DNA of 64,000 nt from Neobacillus sp. DY30 (GCF_030123065.1 NZ_CP126093.1:500001-564000); one strand, 5' to 3'; shown: positions 34,264 to 42,970, counted from the stretch's first letter. The notes: generated by a model from the sequence alone, not told the origin. Translations and numbers: made by a program.

Positions 34264-34495
34264 TGTAATCTTCTATTAAAGGGGGTGGTTGGTCTAAAAA
34301 ATGTGTAAGATTCGTACTAGGTAATCTCATTCTGTAATCTGATATTAAGATTGATAATTGTAAAATCCATGCTGTAAAGCAATTATTATTAACTTTCTCT
34401 TAAGCAGGAGGATACCATTTCAATCTGATAAAACGTGTTTGAGTCAAACTGGACAAGAATGCAATTGTTCTATAAAAAAATAGGGGGAATCAAAA
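34264..34495. other. Gap between EIIA and EIICB genes
   Basis: A 232-bp spacer with no recognisable gene or strong terminator. It holds two ribosome-binding-site-like motifs (AAAGGGGGTGG near 34278; GCAGGAGG near 34405) with no matching start codon. It may be an eroded gene or a long untranslated segment. Confidence 0.35.
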
Positions 34496-35941
34496 ATGAT
34501 GAAATATCTTCAAAGACTAGGACGTTCCTTAATGCTGCCAGTAGCCGTTTTACCTGCTGCTGCGATATTAATGGGTATCGGGTACTGGATTGACCCTTCA
34601 GGCTGGGGTGCTGGAAGTCCGGTAGCAGCTTTCCTAATTAAAGCAGGTGGATCAATTATTGATAATATGGCTATCCTTTTTGCGGTTGGGGTAGCGCTGG
34701 GGATGTCTAAGGATAAAGATGGTTCTGCAGCATTGAGCGGATTGGTCGCATATTTGGTTATTACAACTGTGTTATCAACAAACTCCGTGGCTTTGCTTCA
34801 AGGAGTGGATCCAGAAGCTGTTAACCCGGCATTCGCAAAAATTGGAACACAATTTACAGGGATTCTATCTGGTATTATCGCGGCCATTATGTATAATCGT
34901 TTCAGTCATGTGAAGCTGCCAGATGCGTTATCCTTCTTTAGTGGAAAACGACTTGTTCCTATAATGACTTCCGTAGCAATGTTAGCTGTATCATTAGTCA
35001 TGTTCTTTGTTTGGCCAGTGGTTTTCTCGGGACTTGTTTCTTTTGGTAAAGGGATTAGTGATTTAGGTGCAATCGGTGCCGGTATATATGGTTTCTTTAA
35101 CCGTTTATTAATTCCAATCGGTTTACACCATGCCTTAAACTCCGTGTTCTGGTTTGATGTGGCAGGTATTAATGATATTGGTAATTTCTGGTCAAGTAAA
35201 GGTGAACAGGGTATTACCGGTAGATATCAGGCTGGTTTCTTCCCAGTCATGATGTTTGGTCTGCCAGCTGCTGCATTAGCCATGTATCACACTGCAAAAT
35301 CTTCGAAGAAAAAAACAGTGGCTGCGTTAATGTTGGCAGCGGGTGTAGCTTCTTTCTTCACAGGGGTTACAGAACCACTTGAATTTGCTTTTATGTTTGC
35401 TGCTCCTGCACTGTATGTAACACATGCCATTTTAACAGGTATTTCATTAGCTGTTGCAGCTGCGTTCCAATGGACTGCGGGCTTTGGATTTAGTGCTGGA
35501 TTGGTTGACTTTGTGCTCAGCTTAAAAATTCCAATTGCAAACCAGCCATATATGTTACTTGTTCAAGGTCTAGTGTTTGCAGTCATTTACTATTTCTTAT
35601 TCCGTTTTATCATTACAAAATTTAACTTAACAACACCTGGTCGTGAAGAAGACGTTGAAGAAAACACAGAGGAAGTCCAGGCAGGAGGTAATAAGTTTGC
35701 TGCTATGGCTGCTAAGATTTATGAAGGTTTAGGCGGGGACGCAAACGTTACTTCTGTAGATAATTGTGTAACACGCCTGCGATTAGAAGTTAAGGATATG
35801 GAAGCCGTAGACCAGAAGAAGATTAAGTCTACAGGTGTACCTGGAATCAATATAGTAGGTAAAAACAGCATTCAAGTTATTGTTGGAACAAACGTACAAT
35901 TCGTAGCAGATGAGATTGCAAAAATCCGTAAAGGTAAATAG
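34496..35941 (+). CDS. PTS EIICB permease, glucose/N-acetylglucosamine family
   Basis: The 481-aa membrane permease imports and phosphorylates a hexose. The EIIC domain (~1-375) has about ten helices and family marks such as LMLPVAVLPAAAILM, LIPIGLHHALNSVFWF, GFFPVMMFGLPAAALAMYH and GVTEPLEFAFMF. The EIIB domain (~400-481) has phospho-cysteine C424 in SVDNCVTRLRLEV. NFWSSKGEQGITGRYQ and the helix order look closer to NagE/NagP (N-acetylglucosamine) than to PtsG, whereas the upstream RAT indicates GlcT control. The sugar is therefore uncertain. TAGGGGG precedes the ATG. A terminator follows. Confidence 0.85.
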   Translation: MMKYLQRLGRSLMLPVAVLPAAAILMGIGYWIDPSGWGAGSPVAAFLIKAGGSIIDNMAILFAVGVALGMSKDKDGSAALSGLVAYLVITTVLSTNSVALLQGVDPEAVNPAFAKIGTQFTGILSGIIAAIMYNRFSHVKLPDALSFFSGKRLVPIMTSVAMLAVSLVMFFVWPVVFSGLVSFGKGISDLGAIGAGIYGFFNRLLIPIGLHHALNSVFWFDVAGINDIGNFWSSKGEQGITGRYQAGFFPVMMFGLPAAALAMYHTAKSSKKKTVAALMLAAGVASFFTGVTEPLEFAFMFAAPALYVTHAILTGISLAVAAAFQWTAGFGFSAGLVDFVLSLKIPIANQPYMLLVQGLVFAVIYYFLFRFIITKFNLTTPGREEDVEENTEEVQAGGNKFAAMAAKIYEGLGGDANVTSVDNCVTRLRLEVKDMEAVDQKKIKSTGVPGINIVGKNSIQVIVGTNVQFVADEIAKIRKGK

Positions 35942-35951
35942 GATTAATAAG

Positions 35952-35987
35952 AAACCGCTTGGACCATATGGGTCAAGCGGTTTTTTT
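35952..35987 (+). terminator. Terminator of the PTS unit
   Basis: AAACCGCTTGGACC pairs with GGGTCAAGCGGTTT around ATAT, then TTTTT. Confidence 0.9.
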
Positions 35988-36008
35988 GTCTTGCTTCTGC
36001 TCCTAGGG

Positions 36009-36062
36009 GTATGGTTTTGTAGAAGCTGTATGGTTTTTTGTAGAAACTGTACGGTTTTTTTT
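36009..36062. repeat. Three short imperfect tandem repeats
   Basis: GTATGGTTTTGTAGAAGCT (36009-36027), GTATGGTTTTTTGTAGAAACT with minor changes (36028-36048) and GTACGGTTTTTTTT (36049-36062) lie head to tail between the PTS terminator and the end of glcT. On the minus strand they are A-rich and do not form a strong hairpin. Confidence 0.7.
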
Positions 36063-36066
36063 GGAC

Positions 36067-36885
36067 TTATCTGTTTCTAATTCTTTCTATATGAATGGTG
36101 ATATATCCAAGTTCTTGTTCAGGCAGATGGATACCATGGTTTTCCGCAAGATGTTTGGCAACTTTTTGTGAAACATTGTAGGATAGTGCAAATTTTTTCT
36201 TTAACATCTCCAGCATTTCCTCATCCATTATTGGCTGAGATTCATCATTAATCCTGGATAGGGTAAATCTTAGATGGGTCATTAATCGCTGGTATGAAAG
36301 GTCATCTTCTTCTATAGATAGTTGAAGTGATTCTTTAATTGTTTGAATCATTTCACCAATGATAGCGGTTTGCCTCAAAGTTTGTTTCATATCGACACTT
36401 TGGGGCTTGGAAGTATGAATATGAAGGGCGATATATGCTGCTTCATCGATTGGCATTTTTACCTGTGTCTTATTTTCAATATGTCTGATTGCCCACATTC
36501 CAATATCAAACTCTTTTTTATAAAGAATCTTAATTTCATGAAAAAGCTTATTCTTTAGATGAATTCCATCTGTTGCTCTTTCAATGGCAAATGACAAGTG
36601 GTCTGTGAGGCCAATATGAATATGTTCGTTTAATTTTAATCCCAGGCAGTCTTCTGCGTAAGAAATAATCTCCTCTGATATAGAAAAATGTTCCTCGGGT
36701 ATTTGCTGCAAAAGCTGTTGGAATTTCTCATTTTCCTTCATAACAAATAGCTTTTCAATCTTACTTGGATTAATGATGTCATTCTTCCTTTTTTCAAAGG
36801 CAATTCCCGTACCAATGGCTATCTTTTCTTCATTGTTGTCTAAAACGACAACAGCATTGTTATTAAGGATTTTTTTGATTTTCAT
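36067..36885 (-). CDS. glcT: GlcT, BglG-family transcription antiterminator
   Basis: The 272-aa RNA-binding antiterminator has an N-terminal CAT domain (about residues 1-55, MKIKKILNNNAVVVLDNN) that binds RAT hairpins. Two PTS regulation domains follow (PRD1 ~62-170, PRD2 ~175-272) with phosphorylatable histidines, e.g. in IHIGLTDHLSFAIER and YIALHIHTS. It is expected to bind the RAT at 33664-33747 when the sugar is present and EIIB is dephosphorylated. ATG 36885 has AAGGAG 9 nt upstream. It is transcribed toward the PTS genes rather than upstream of them as in B. subtilis glcT-ptsGHI. Confidence 0.9.
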   Translation of the reverse strand: MKIKKILNNNAVVVLDNNEEKIAIGTGIAFEKRKNDIINPSKIEKLFVMKENEKFQQLLQQIPEEHFSISEEIISYAEDCLGLKLNEHIHIGLTDHLSFAIERATDGIHLKNKLFHEIKILYKKEFDIGMWAIRHIENKTQVKMPIDEAAYIALHIHTSKPQSVDMKQTLRQTAIIGEMIQTIKESLQLSIEEDDLSYQRLMTHLRFTLSRINDESQPIMDEEMLEMLKKKFALSYNVSQKVAKHLAENHGIHLPEQELGYITIHIERIRNR

Positions 36886-36965
36886 GAAACACAGCTCCTT
36901 GTACGCGCTTACTTCCATCTTACAGGGTAAAACACAATGGGTCTACCATAAAAAAGTCAATACTA

Positions 36966-37005
36966 ATGAAAAAGCCTGATGCAGAATCTTTCACATCAGG
37001 CTTTT
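36966..37005 (-). terminator. Terminator of the NorA-like gene
   Basis: AAAAGCCTGATG pairs with CATCAGGCTTTT (12 bp, 12-nt loop); on the minus strand TTTTTC follows. Confidence 0.85.
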
Positions 37006-37014
37006 CCATGACTT

Positions 37015-38205
37015 CTATATAACGGTTTTCGCTTTGAGTGAACGTTTTTGCCATGTGAATGTAATGAACAGTGTTATTACGAGTAATACAAATCCAAGTA
37101 TGAATGGATAGGTAATTTCGACGTCATATAGTAATCCTGCAAGTGTTGGTCCAAGTACGTTGCCTATACTCATATACGCATTATTCATACCCATTGCAAA
37201 GCCTTGTTCGTTTCCTGCAAGTTTAGAAATCAACGTATTCAACACTGGGCGTAATATAGAGGTCGATAGGAAAATAAAAAGTGAAATAATAAAGAACAGA
37301 GAGTAGCTGGAAGCGAACAGTGAAAATAAAAATCCAGCTGCAGCAACAGTAATAAATACATTCAATACCGATCTTTCACCGTAACGATTTACAATTCGAT
37401 CAACCACAAAGAGCTGTACAATTACACTAACAATACCAGTTGCCGTAACCATTACTGCGATATCCTTCGCGGATGATTGAAATTGATTATCGAGGTATAA
37501 GCCAATAACCGATTCGTAGGCAATTAATCCGAAACTCATGACAAGTGTAATAATGAGTGGTATGAAATAAGGCATTTTCACTGAACGAGCGATTTTACGA
37601 ACCATGGACTCATCAGGAGGCATTTCTGCGGATTCTCCGATAGGAGTGGTTTTACTCTCTTTTAAAAGAAGAATGGAAAATAAAACAGAGACTAAAGAAA
37701 CAAGTGCTGATATTAAAATAGGGAATTTTAACCCGAAACCTGCTAAGAATCCACCTATTCCAGGGCCTACAACGATACCAAGAGACATAGCGGCGGAAAC
37801 TAAGCTATTCCCTTTTGCTCGCTGCTCCATCGTGGTAATGTCTGCAATATAAGCAAAAATGGCTGGAACAAGCATTGCACAGCCGATTCCGCCTACTGCA
37901 CGTGAGGCATAAAGTACCCAAATGGAGTTGGAGGCGTAAAAAATAAACATCGATAAGGTTAAACCTGATAGTCCGTATATAATCATCTTTCTGCGGCCAT
38001 ATTGATCTGTCCATTTGCCTGCAATCGGAGAAAAGATAAACTGGGCTCCGGCAAAGATGGCGATGAACAGGCCAGCAGCTGTTCCGCCTTGATTAATGGA
38101 TTCAAGATAGGCTGGTAAAATGGGAATGATGATACCAAAACTCCCAATTGCGATAAACATGTTAATCATCAACATGGTGATTTTCTTCCGTTGATCTCCT
38201 GTCAT
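37015..38205 (-). CDS. MFS drug efflux transporter (DHA1, Bmr/NorA-like)
   Basis: The 396-aa membrane protein has 12 predicted helices and the 12-helix drug-exporter landmarks: motif A GKWTDQYGRRKMIIYG between helices 2 and 3, motif B-like RAVGGIGCAMLVPAIFAYIAD, and motif C GIVVGPGIGGFLA on helix 5. It probably exports hydrophobic or cationic drugs by proton antiport; substrates cannot be inferred. ATG 38205 has AAAGGGGG 7 nt upstream, so the seven extra residues of the longer frame were dropped. It is monocistronic. Confidence 0.9.
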   Translation of the reverse strand: MTGDQRKKITMLMINMFIAIGSFGIIIPILPAYLESINQGGTAAGLFIAIFAGAQFIFSPIAGKWTDQYGRRKMIIYGLSGLTLSMFIFYASNSIWVLYASRAVGGIGCAMLVPAIFAYIADITTMEQRAKGNSLVSAAMSLGIVVGPGIGGFLAGFGLKFPILISALVSLVSVLFSILLLKESKTTPIGESAEMPPDESMVRKIARSVKMPYFIPLIITLVMSFGLIAYESVIGLYLDNQFQSSAKDIAVMVTATGIVSVIVQLFVVDRIVNRYGERSVLNVFITVAAAGFLFSLFASSYSLFFIISLFIFLSTSILRPVLNTLISKLAGNEQGFAMGMNNAYMSIGNVLGPTLAGLLYDVEITYPFILGFVLLVITLFITFTWQKRSLKAKTVI

Positions 38206-38446
38206 CAAGAAGCCCCCTTTATACAAAGAATTATGCCTATATTTATAGTGTAAACTTTTTTCACTGTTTACTATCTTATAGAGGCATACATGCTTTTGTC
38301 AAAGAGAAAGTTTATTTAGAAAAAAGGAAAGGAGCCATAAAAGCCATTTTCAAGCGTTCTATTTTTTGATAATTCTGTACAAACTATTACTAAAATTTGG
38401 TATCATTTAACATGAGGACAATGTACTGAGCCTAGGAGGGAATAAT

Positions 38447-38671
38447 ATGACAGGAACAATCGCAGTTATTATGGTATTCTCAATTCCGATCATTGCTATT
38501 CTAACGACCCATTTTCAAAAGCAGAATAAAATTAAATATAAAATGATTCAAGGGGAACTTGAACTGGAGAAACTAAAACATGAAAATTATTTGATTGAAA
38601 CGGAAAGAATGAGACTAGAGCTAGAGCGTATGAAACTTGATGATCCTCAAGATAAAATTAAATTAGGTTAA
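38447..38671 (+). CDS. Small membrane-anchored coiled-coil protein
   Basis: The 74-aa protein has one N-terminal transmembrane helix (residues 4-20, IAVIMVFSIPIIAILTT) followed by a highly charged, heptad-like helix (23-63) rich in Glu, Lys, Leu and Met, and a short polar tail. The topology suggests a single-pass anchor with a cytoplasmic coiled coil for oligomerisation or partner binding. Similar small proteins occur in bacilli but I cannot assign a function. GCCTAGGAGGG precedes the ATG by 9 nt. It is monocistronic, with a terminator at 38681. Confidence 0.8.
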   Translation: MTGTIAVIMVFSIPIIAILTTHFQKQNKIKYKMIQGELELEKLKHENYLIETERMRLELERMKLDDPQDKIKLG

Positions 38672-38680
38672 GTAAGCAAT

Positions 38681-38716
38681 AAAAATAGGTTCTATCCAAT
38701 AGATAGGACCTATTTT
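38681..38716 (+). terminator. Terminator after the small membrane protein gene
   Basis: AAAAATAGG-T-TCTATC pairs with GATAGG-A-CCTATTTTT, with an A/T run. Confidence 0.85.
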
Positions 38717-38872
38717 TATTTAGCGGGCTTGTAATCAGGGTTCTCCCTAGCTTTAAATTCATTGTTTAAACTTATATTCCCTAAAAGAGTTAGAAAATAA
38801 CCATGATTGGTTTTATGAATTGGAAGGCTTATAATGGTATCAATATTATTTTGTTGTGGGAGATGGAAGCCG

Positions 38873-39424
38873 TTGTCAAACAGTTCATTGAGAGAAAAAA
38901 ATATCGTATTTATCGGTTTTATGGGTGCAGGGAAAACAACTATTGGGAAGCTGGTAGCGAAAAAACTGTACCGAGATTTCATTGATATTGATGAAGAAAT
39001 TGAAAAAGTATATAACATGCCGATACCGAAAATATTTGCCGAAATTGGTGAGAAAGCCTTTAGAGAAAAGGAAAAAGAATTAATTCAGAATTTATGTGAG
39101 TATAAGCTAAAAATTGTCTCTGTTGGAGGAGGGGCTTTCCTTCAGGAGGAAATCCGAAATGTTTGCCTTTCTTCTAGTATAGTATTTTATTTAGATATCA
39201 CTTGGGACGCATGGAAAAATCGTTTAAGTTCAATTATTGACAGCCGTCCTGTCCTGCAAGGTAAGACAATGGAAGAAATCGAGGAGTTATTTTACAAAAG
39301 AAAAGAAATTTATAAAAATAACTATCACTCAACGATTGAAATAAGCAATCAAAATATGGATGAATTAGCTGAGAACATTGTGAAAACTCTGAAATTATCC
39401 TGGGAGTTGCACGAAACCAAGTAA
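38873..39424 (+). CDS. aroK: Shikimate kinase
   Basis: Phosphorylates shikimate at O-3 with ATP in the chorismate pathway. The protein of ~183 aa has the P-loop GFMGAGKTTIGK, the DIDEEIE shikimate-binding segment, EIGEKAFREKE, the VGGGAF motif and the lid region with the SRPVL arginine. The start is uncertain. TTG 38873 has GGGAG about 10 nt upstream and gives a normal length; ATG 38834 and TTG 38888 are alternatives without a well-placed ribosome-binding site. It precedes aroD by 23 nt, so the two shikimate-pathway genes probably form an operon. Confidence 0.88.
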   Translation: MSNSSLREKNIVFIGFMGAGKTTIGKLVAKKLYRDFIDIDEEIEKVYNMPIPKIFAEIGEKAFREKEKELIQNLCEYKLKIVSVGGGAFLQEEIRNVCLSSSIVFYLDITWDAWKNRLSSIIDSRPVLQGKTMEEIEELFYKRKEIYKNNYHSTIEISNQNMDELAENIVKTLKLSWELHETK

Positions 39425-39447
39425 AAGGTTCGAGTGGAGGGGAGAAA

Positions 39448-40212
39448 ATGAAAAAAAGTGTTACAGTTAGAGGATTAACATTAGGAGAAGGCGCGCCTAA
39501 AATATGTGTTCCAATGGTCGGGGAAACGACCGCGGAATTACTAGAAGAAGCATCATTTCTTAAAACAGTTGACTTAGATGTTGTGGAGTGGCGTGTTGAT
39601 TTTTTTGAAGATGTAGAGGATCCAGAGAAAGTAAAAGAGGCATTAAATGCCATACGATCGGTCCTACCTAATATTCCGCTGATTTTTACATTCCGAAGTG
39701 CAAAGGAAGGCGGAGAGAAGGAAGTCAGCGCAGCATACTATTTTGAATTAAATAAGGCGATGGCAGAAAGTGGTCAGGTAGACATCATTGATGTTGAACT
39801 ATTTAATAATGAAGATGAGATCATAAAGCTAGTTTCTGCAGCTCATAGCTGCAATGTATATGTCATCATCTCAAATCATGACTTTGACAAGACGCCGGCA
39901 AAGGACGAAATTGTCTCCCGTTTACGTAAAGCTCAGGAGTTAGGTGGAGATTTACCGAAAATTGCTGTTATGCCGAGGAGCACGGCAGATGTGTTGACCT
40001 TATTGGATGCAACCAATACTATGCATGAGCAATATGCAGATCGACCGATTATTACGATGTCAATGGCAGGTAAAGGAGTCATCAGCCGTTTAGCAGGTGA
40101 AATATTTGGGTCTACATTAACATTTGGCGCTGCCAAAAAGGCTTCCGCTCCTGGTCAGGTGCCTGTCACCGAATTACGAAACATACTATCAGTAATTAAT
40201 AGAAACTTATAA
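39448..40212 (+). CDS. aroD: 3-dehydroquinate dehydratase, type I
   Basis: Converts 3-dehydroquinate to 3-dehydroshikimate through a Schiff base. The 254-aa TIM-barrel protein has the type-I marks: EWRVDFFED, IFTFRSAKEGGE, VIISNHDFDKTPAKDE with the catalytic histidine, LPKIAVMPRS with the Schiff-base lysine, and the C-terminal SMAGKGVISRLAGEIFGSTLTFG. GGAGGGGAG precedes the ATG. It is downstream of aroK and followed by a terminator. Confidence 0.94.
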   Translation: MKKSVTVRGLTLGEGAPKICVPMVGETTAELLEEASFLKTVDLDVVEWRVDFFEDVEDPEKVKEALNAIRSVLPNIPLIFTFRSAKEGGEKEVSAAYYFELNKAMAESGQVDIIDVELFNNEDEIIKLVSAAHSCNVYVIISNHDFDKTPAKDEIVSRLRKAQELGGDLPKIAVMPRSTADVLTLLDATNTMHEQYADRPIITMSMAGKGVISRLAGEIFGSTLTFGAAKKASAPGQVPVTELRNILSVINRNL

Positions 40213-40258
40213 TTACATTTGATAAATACCAAGTTCATAAAGGTATTGCCTTTTCTTT

Positions 40259-40301
40259 ACAGACAGTAATGAGACATTCCTCATTGCTGTCTGTTTTTTT
40301 G
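40259..40301 (+). terminator. Terminator of aroK-aroD
   Basis: ACAGACAGTAATGAG pairs with CTCATTGCTGTCTGT (one mismatch), followed by TTTTTTT. Confidence 0.9.
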
Positions 40302-40468
40302 CATAAATGAATAAAATTTCTAATGCTTGGGTTGTTTCATTAAAGACAGTTGTTCATAGATTCCAGTGGATTTATTGAGGAAAAGGGTACAAACCCAATG
40401 CCCCTTACAGTGAGGATACATATAAATAAAGTACACTCTGACAATAGAGATAGATGGAAGGGGGGGAC

Positions 40469-40498
40469 ATGAGCGGACTTGGGCCTATAAGGAGGTAG
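40469..40498 (+). CDS. Possible 9-codon leader peptide before the ArsB-like gene
   Basis: The run GGAAGGGGGGG ends 3 nt before ATG, which opens nine codons (M-S-G-L-G-P-I-R-R) and a TAG stop. The codons for R-R and the stop overlap AAGGAGG, the ribosome-binding site of the next start. GAGGT then pairs with ACCTC to form a hairpin over that site. This could couple translation of the leader to the permease gene, or be fortuitous. Confidence 0.35.
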   Translation: MSGLGPIRR

Positions 40499-40549
40499 GT
40501 TCACCTCATGATACATCATGAAAAACTAACTAGATTGGAAGGGGAAAAA

Positions 40550-41908
40550 ATGATTCTACCTATGGTTTGGATGACCATTTTCGCTTTTGTAGCAACACTC
40601 ATTTTTATTCTGTGGCGGCCTGGAGGAATTAACGAAGCCATTCCTGCCACAATAGGTGCGATTTTAGTATTAATCAGTGGAAGTGTTTCCTTAACAGACC
40701 TTGGCATTATTACGGAAACTATCTCGGGTGCAGCCATCACCATTATGGCAACGATCGTAATGGCTATTGTTTTAGAAAGTTTTGGATTTTTCAATTGGGT
40801 AGCAGAGAAGCTCGCTGCTAAAGCAAAGGGGTCAGGTATACGTTTATTCTGGTATGTTAACCTCTTATGCTTTCTTATGACGCTTTTCTTCAATAATGAT
40901 GGAAGTATTTTAATCACAACTCCAATTCTTGTCATGTTACTAAACAATATGGGGTTAAAAAATCATCAAAAGATACCCTATTTATTATCTGGAGGATTAA
41001 TTGCTACAGCCTCGAGTGCTCCCATTGGTGTAAGCAATATCGTCAACCTCATTGCCTTAAAAATAGTAGATATGGATTTGTATTTGCATACGGCGATGAT
41101 GTTTGTTCCTGCAACGCTCGGTCTTTTGTTACTTGTTTGGCTTCTGTTTCTTCGCTTTAAAAAGGTTCTACCACAAACTGTTCCTGTTAAAGTAACCGGC
41201 TTAACGAGAAGCTCATATCATCCACTTAAACCTGGTCCAACATATGCCTCTGAAAAAGATCGTTCCCGGTTTATGCGAAATGTCCTCCTATTCGTATTTG
41301 CAGTACGTCTCAGTCTATTCGCAGCATCATACTTTGCCATACCTGTATCGGTAATGGCCGTTATAGGGTCACTTGTCCTTTTAGGATGGAGATGGGCTTA
41401 TTTAAAAGTATCACCAGTCGATATGCTGAAAAAAACCCCATGGTATATTCTTGTTTTCGCCTTTAGTATGTATGTCATTATTTACGGCTTGCATAATATT
41501 GGGTTGACCGATTTGCTTATTGAATATATGCGTCCAATGGTATCAGGAAGCCTGCTCCATGCGAGTGTAATGATGGGAACGTTATTAACGGTTCTCTCTA
41601 ACATCTTTAATAATCATCCGGCACTCATGGTCGGAACGCTTACGTTAATGAATATGGACCTTAGCCCGCTAGCCTTAAAAGTCTCCTATTTAGCCAATGT
41701 GATAGGAAGTGACATGGGCTCATTATTACTCCCAATGGGTACACTTGCAACGTTGATGTGGATGCACATCGTTAGAAAAGGAAAAGTCATGATTACATGG
41801 TGGGAATATGTAAAAATCACATTTGTAGTCATTCCCCCAGCGACATTGTTCACATTAATTGTCTTATATTATTGGGTTTCATGGTTATTTGGCGGGGTAC
41901 TTCAGTAA
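40550..41908 (+). CDS. ArsB/NhaD-superfamily permease (arsenite-pump-like)
   Basis: The 452-aa membrane protein has about 11-12 helices and the ArsB-like pattern: a WRPGGINEAIPATIGAILVLISG start, NNDGSILITTPILVMLLNN, SSAPIGVSNIVNLIALKI, SNIFNNHPALMVGTLTL and GSDMGSLLLPMGTLATLMW. These repeated N/D/S/P-rich hairpins are typical of ion-translocating permeases that export arsenite/antimonite or exchange other anions. No arsR, arsC or arsA is adjacent, so arsenite as substrate is unproven. ATG 40550 has GGAAGGGG 6 nt upstream; ATG 40508, preceded by AAGGAGG, is an alternative start. Confidence 0.85.
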   Translation: MILPMVWMTIFAFVATLIFILWRPGGINEAIPATIGAILVLISGSVSLTDLGIITETISGAAITIMATIVMAIVLESFGFFNWVAEKLAAKAKGSGIRLFWYVNLLCFLMTLFFNNDGSILITTPILVMLLNNMGLKNHQKIPYLLSGGLIATASSAPIGVSNIVNLIALKIVDMDLYLHTAMMFVPATLGLLLLVWLLFLRFKKVLPQTVPVKVTGLTRSSYHPLKPGPTYASEKDRSRFMRNVLLFVFAVRLSLFAASYFAIPVSVMAVIGSLVLLGWRWAYLKVSPVDMLKKTPWYILVFAFSMYVIIYGLHNIGLTDLLIEYMRPMVSGSLLHASVMMGTLLTVLSNIFNNHPALMVGTLTLMNMDLSPLALKVSYLANVIGSDMGSLLLPMGTLATLMWMHIVRKGKVMITWWEYVKITFVVIPPATLFTLIVLYYWVSWLFGGVLQ

Positions 41909-41938
41909 TGAGAAGATATCAACAAAGGAGAATTTTAA

Positions 41939-42616
41939 ATGACGGTATTTAAAGATTTAATCGGAAAAAATATTGAGATAGAGATCTCTGGGAAGAATTT
42001 TTACTCTGGTATATTAGTAGATTCTGGGTTAGATATTCTTGTTTTATATATAGGGAGGAGTCAAAGGTTCTATTATATTCCGAACGTTCATATTCAGCGG
42101 GTGAAAGAACCAAAACCGGATCCATATTCAGAAGTGTATGAACTTCCTGAAGAAAAGCCGATTGAATCGGTTTCTTCCGCTATATCATTTCGTGGAATAT
42201 TGACAAATGCCAAGGGAAGATTTGTTGAGGTTTATGTTACAGGTAATAAATCTATTCATGGCTATTTGACGAGTATCATGAATAATCACTTTGTGTTTTA
42301 TTCACCCATTTACAAAACCGTGTTCATCTCGATGGGTCATGTTAAATGGCTAATTCCTTATCCGGAGCATATTGCGCCCTATTCTATCAATCATCAGACA
42401 CTCCCTGCCTCTCCTGCCTCCATTCCTTTAGCGAGAAGCTTTGAAGATCAATGCAAAAAATTAGAAAATCAGCTTGTGGTTATTGATGGTGGTGATAGCA
42501 GTGAAAAAATTGGCTTACTTCAGAAAGTCTCGAATAACCAATTAACACTGATTACAGCAGAAAGGGACATTGTGTATCGCAATTTAGAGCATGTTAAAAC
42601 GATACACTTTGCATGA
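41939..42616 (+). CDS. Protein with three Sm-like (DUF2642-type) repeats
   Basis: The 225-aa protein contains three tandem beta-rich repeats of about 50-60 residues. They are 5-55 (LIGKNIEIEISGKNFYSGILVDSGLDILVLYI, then the FYYIPNVHIQRVK end), 83-140 (KGRFVEVYVTGNKSIHGYLTSIMNNHFVFYS) and 173-225 (LENQLVVIDGGDSSEKIGLLQKVSNNQLTLI). The pattern G-V-V-V-G-G-L, then a 'V-I' end strand, resembles DUF2642 proteins of bacilli, which have an Sm-like look; the function is unknown and some are spore-associated. It starts 30 nt after the permease gene with AAAGGAG and is probably co-transcribed with it. Confidence 0.72.
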   Translation: MTVFKDLIGKNIEIEISGKNFYSGILVDSGLDILVLYIGRSQRFYYIPNVHIQRVKEPKPDPYSEVYELPEEKPIESVSSAISFRGILTNAKGRFVEVYVTGNKSIHGYLTSIMNNHFVFYSPIYKTVFISMGHVKWLIPYPEHIAPYSINHQTLPASPASIPLARSFEDQCKKLENQLVVIDGGDSSEKIGLLQKVSNNQLTLITAERDIVYRNLEHVKTIHFA

Positions 42617-42646
42617 AGGAATTTATATGTAAAGGGGCTGTATCTG

Positions 42647-42670
42647 ATGAAAAAGAACAACAAAAAATAA
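42647..42670 (+). CDS. Mini-ORF of seven codons overlapping a terminator
   Basis: AAAGGGG, 9 nt, then ATG and codons for KKNNKK and TAA. The stop falls inside the left arm of the hairpin at 42666-42702. No protein evidence is possible; it may be a remnant or a chance combination. Confidence 0.2.
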   Translation: MKKNNKK

Positions 42671-42702
42671 CCCAACCTGTTTGGCTGACAAGGATGGGTT
42701 AT
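42666..42702 (+). terminator. Possible terminator hairpin
   Basis: AATAACCCA pairs with TGGGTTATT around a 19-nt loop. The downstream T-run is poor. Confidence 0.5.
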
Positions 42703-42727
42703 TCTTCGCTTGAGTGTGATAAAGTTG

Positions 42728-42762
42728 AACCGTGGTATAAGGTGGTCCACGGTTTTTTTTTG
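42728..42762 (+). terminator. Strong terminator
   Basis: AACCGTGG pairs with CCACGGTT around 11 nt, followed by seven T and TGTT. It ends the ArsB-like/DUF2642 transcript. Confidence 0.85.
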
Positions 42763-42970
42763 TTATACTTATTTTAGTAATAAATTATGATTTAATCGTT
42801 TATTTGGTTCAAGTTCAAAGATAAAAATGTTGTTAGGGGGATTGCAATGAAAAATCAGAGTTCAGGTGGGGTATCATTTGAATGACCGCAGATAAAACTC
42901 TGTAATCGCAGATAAATTGAAACTAACGCGGTAATTTATCTATACTGCCTTAATTACGGGAGGGGAAAGC

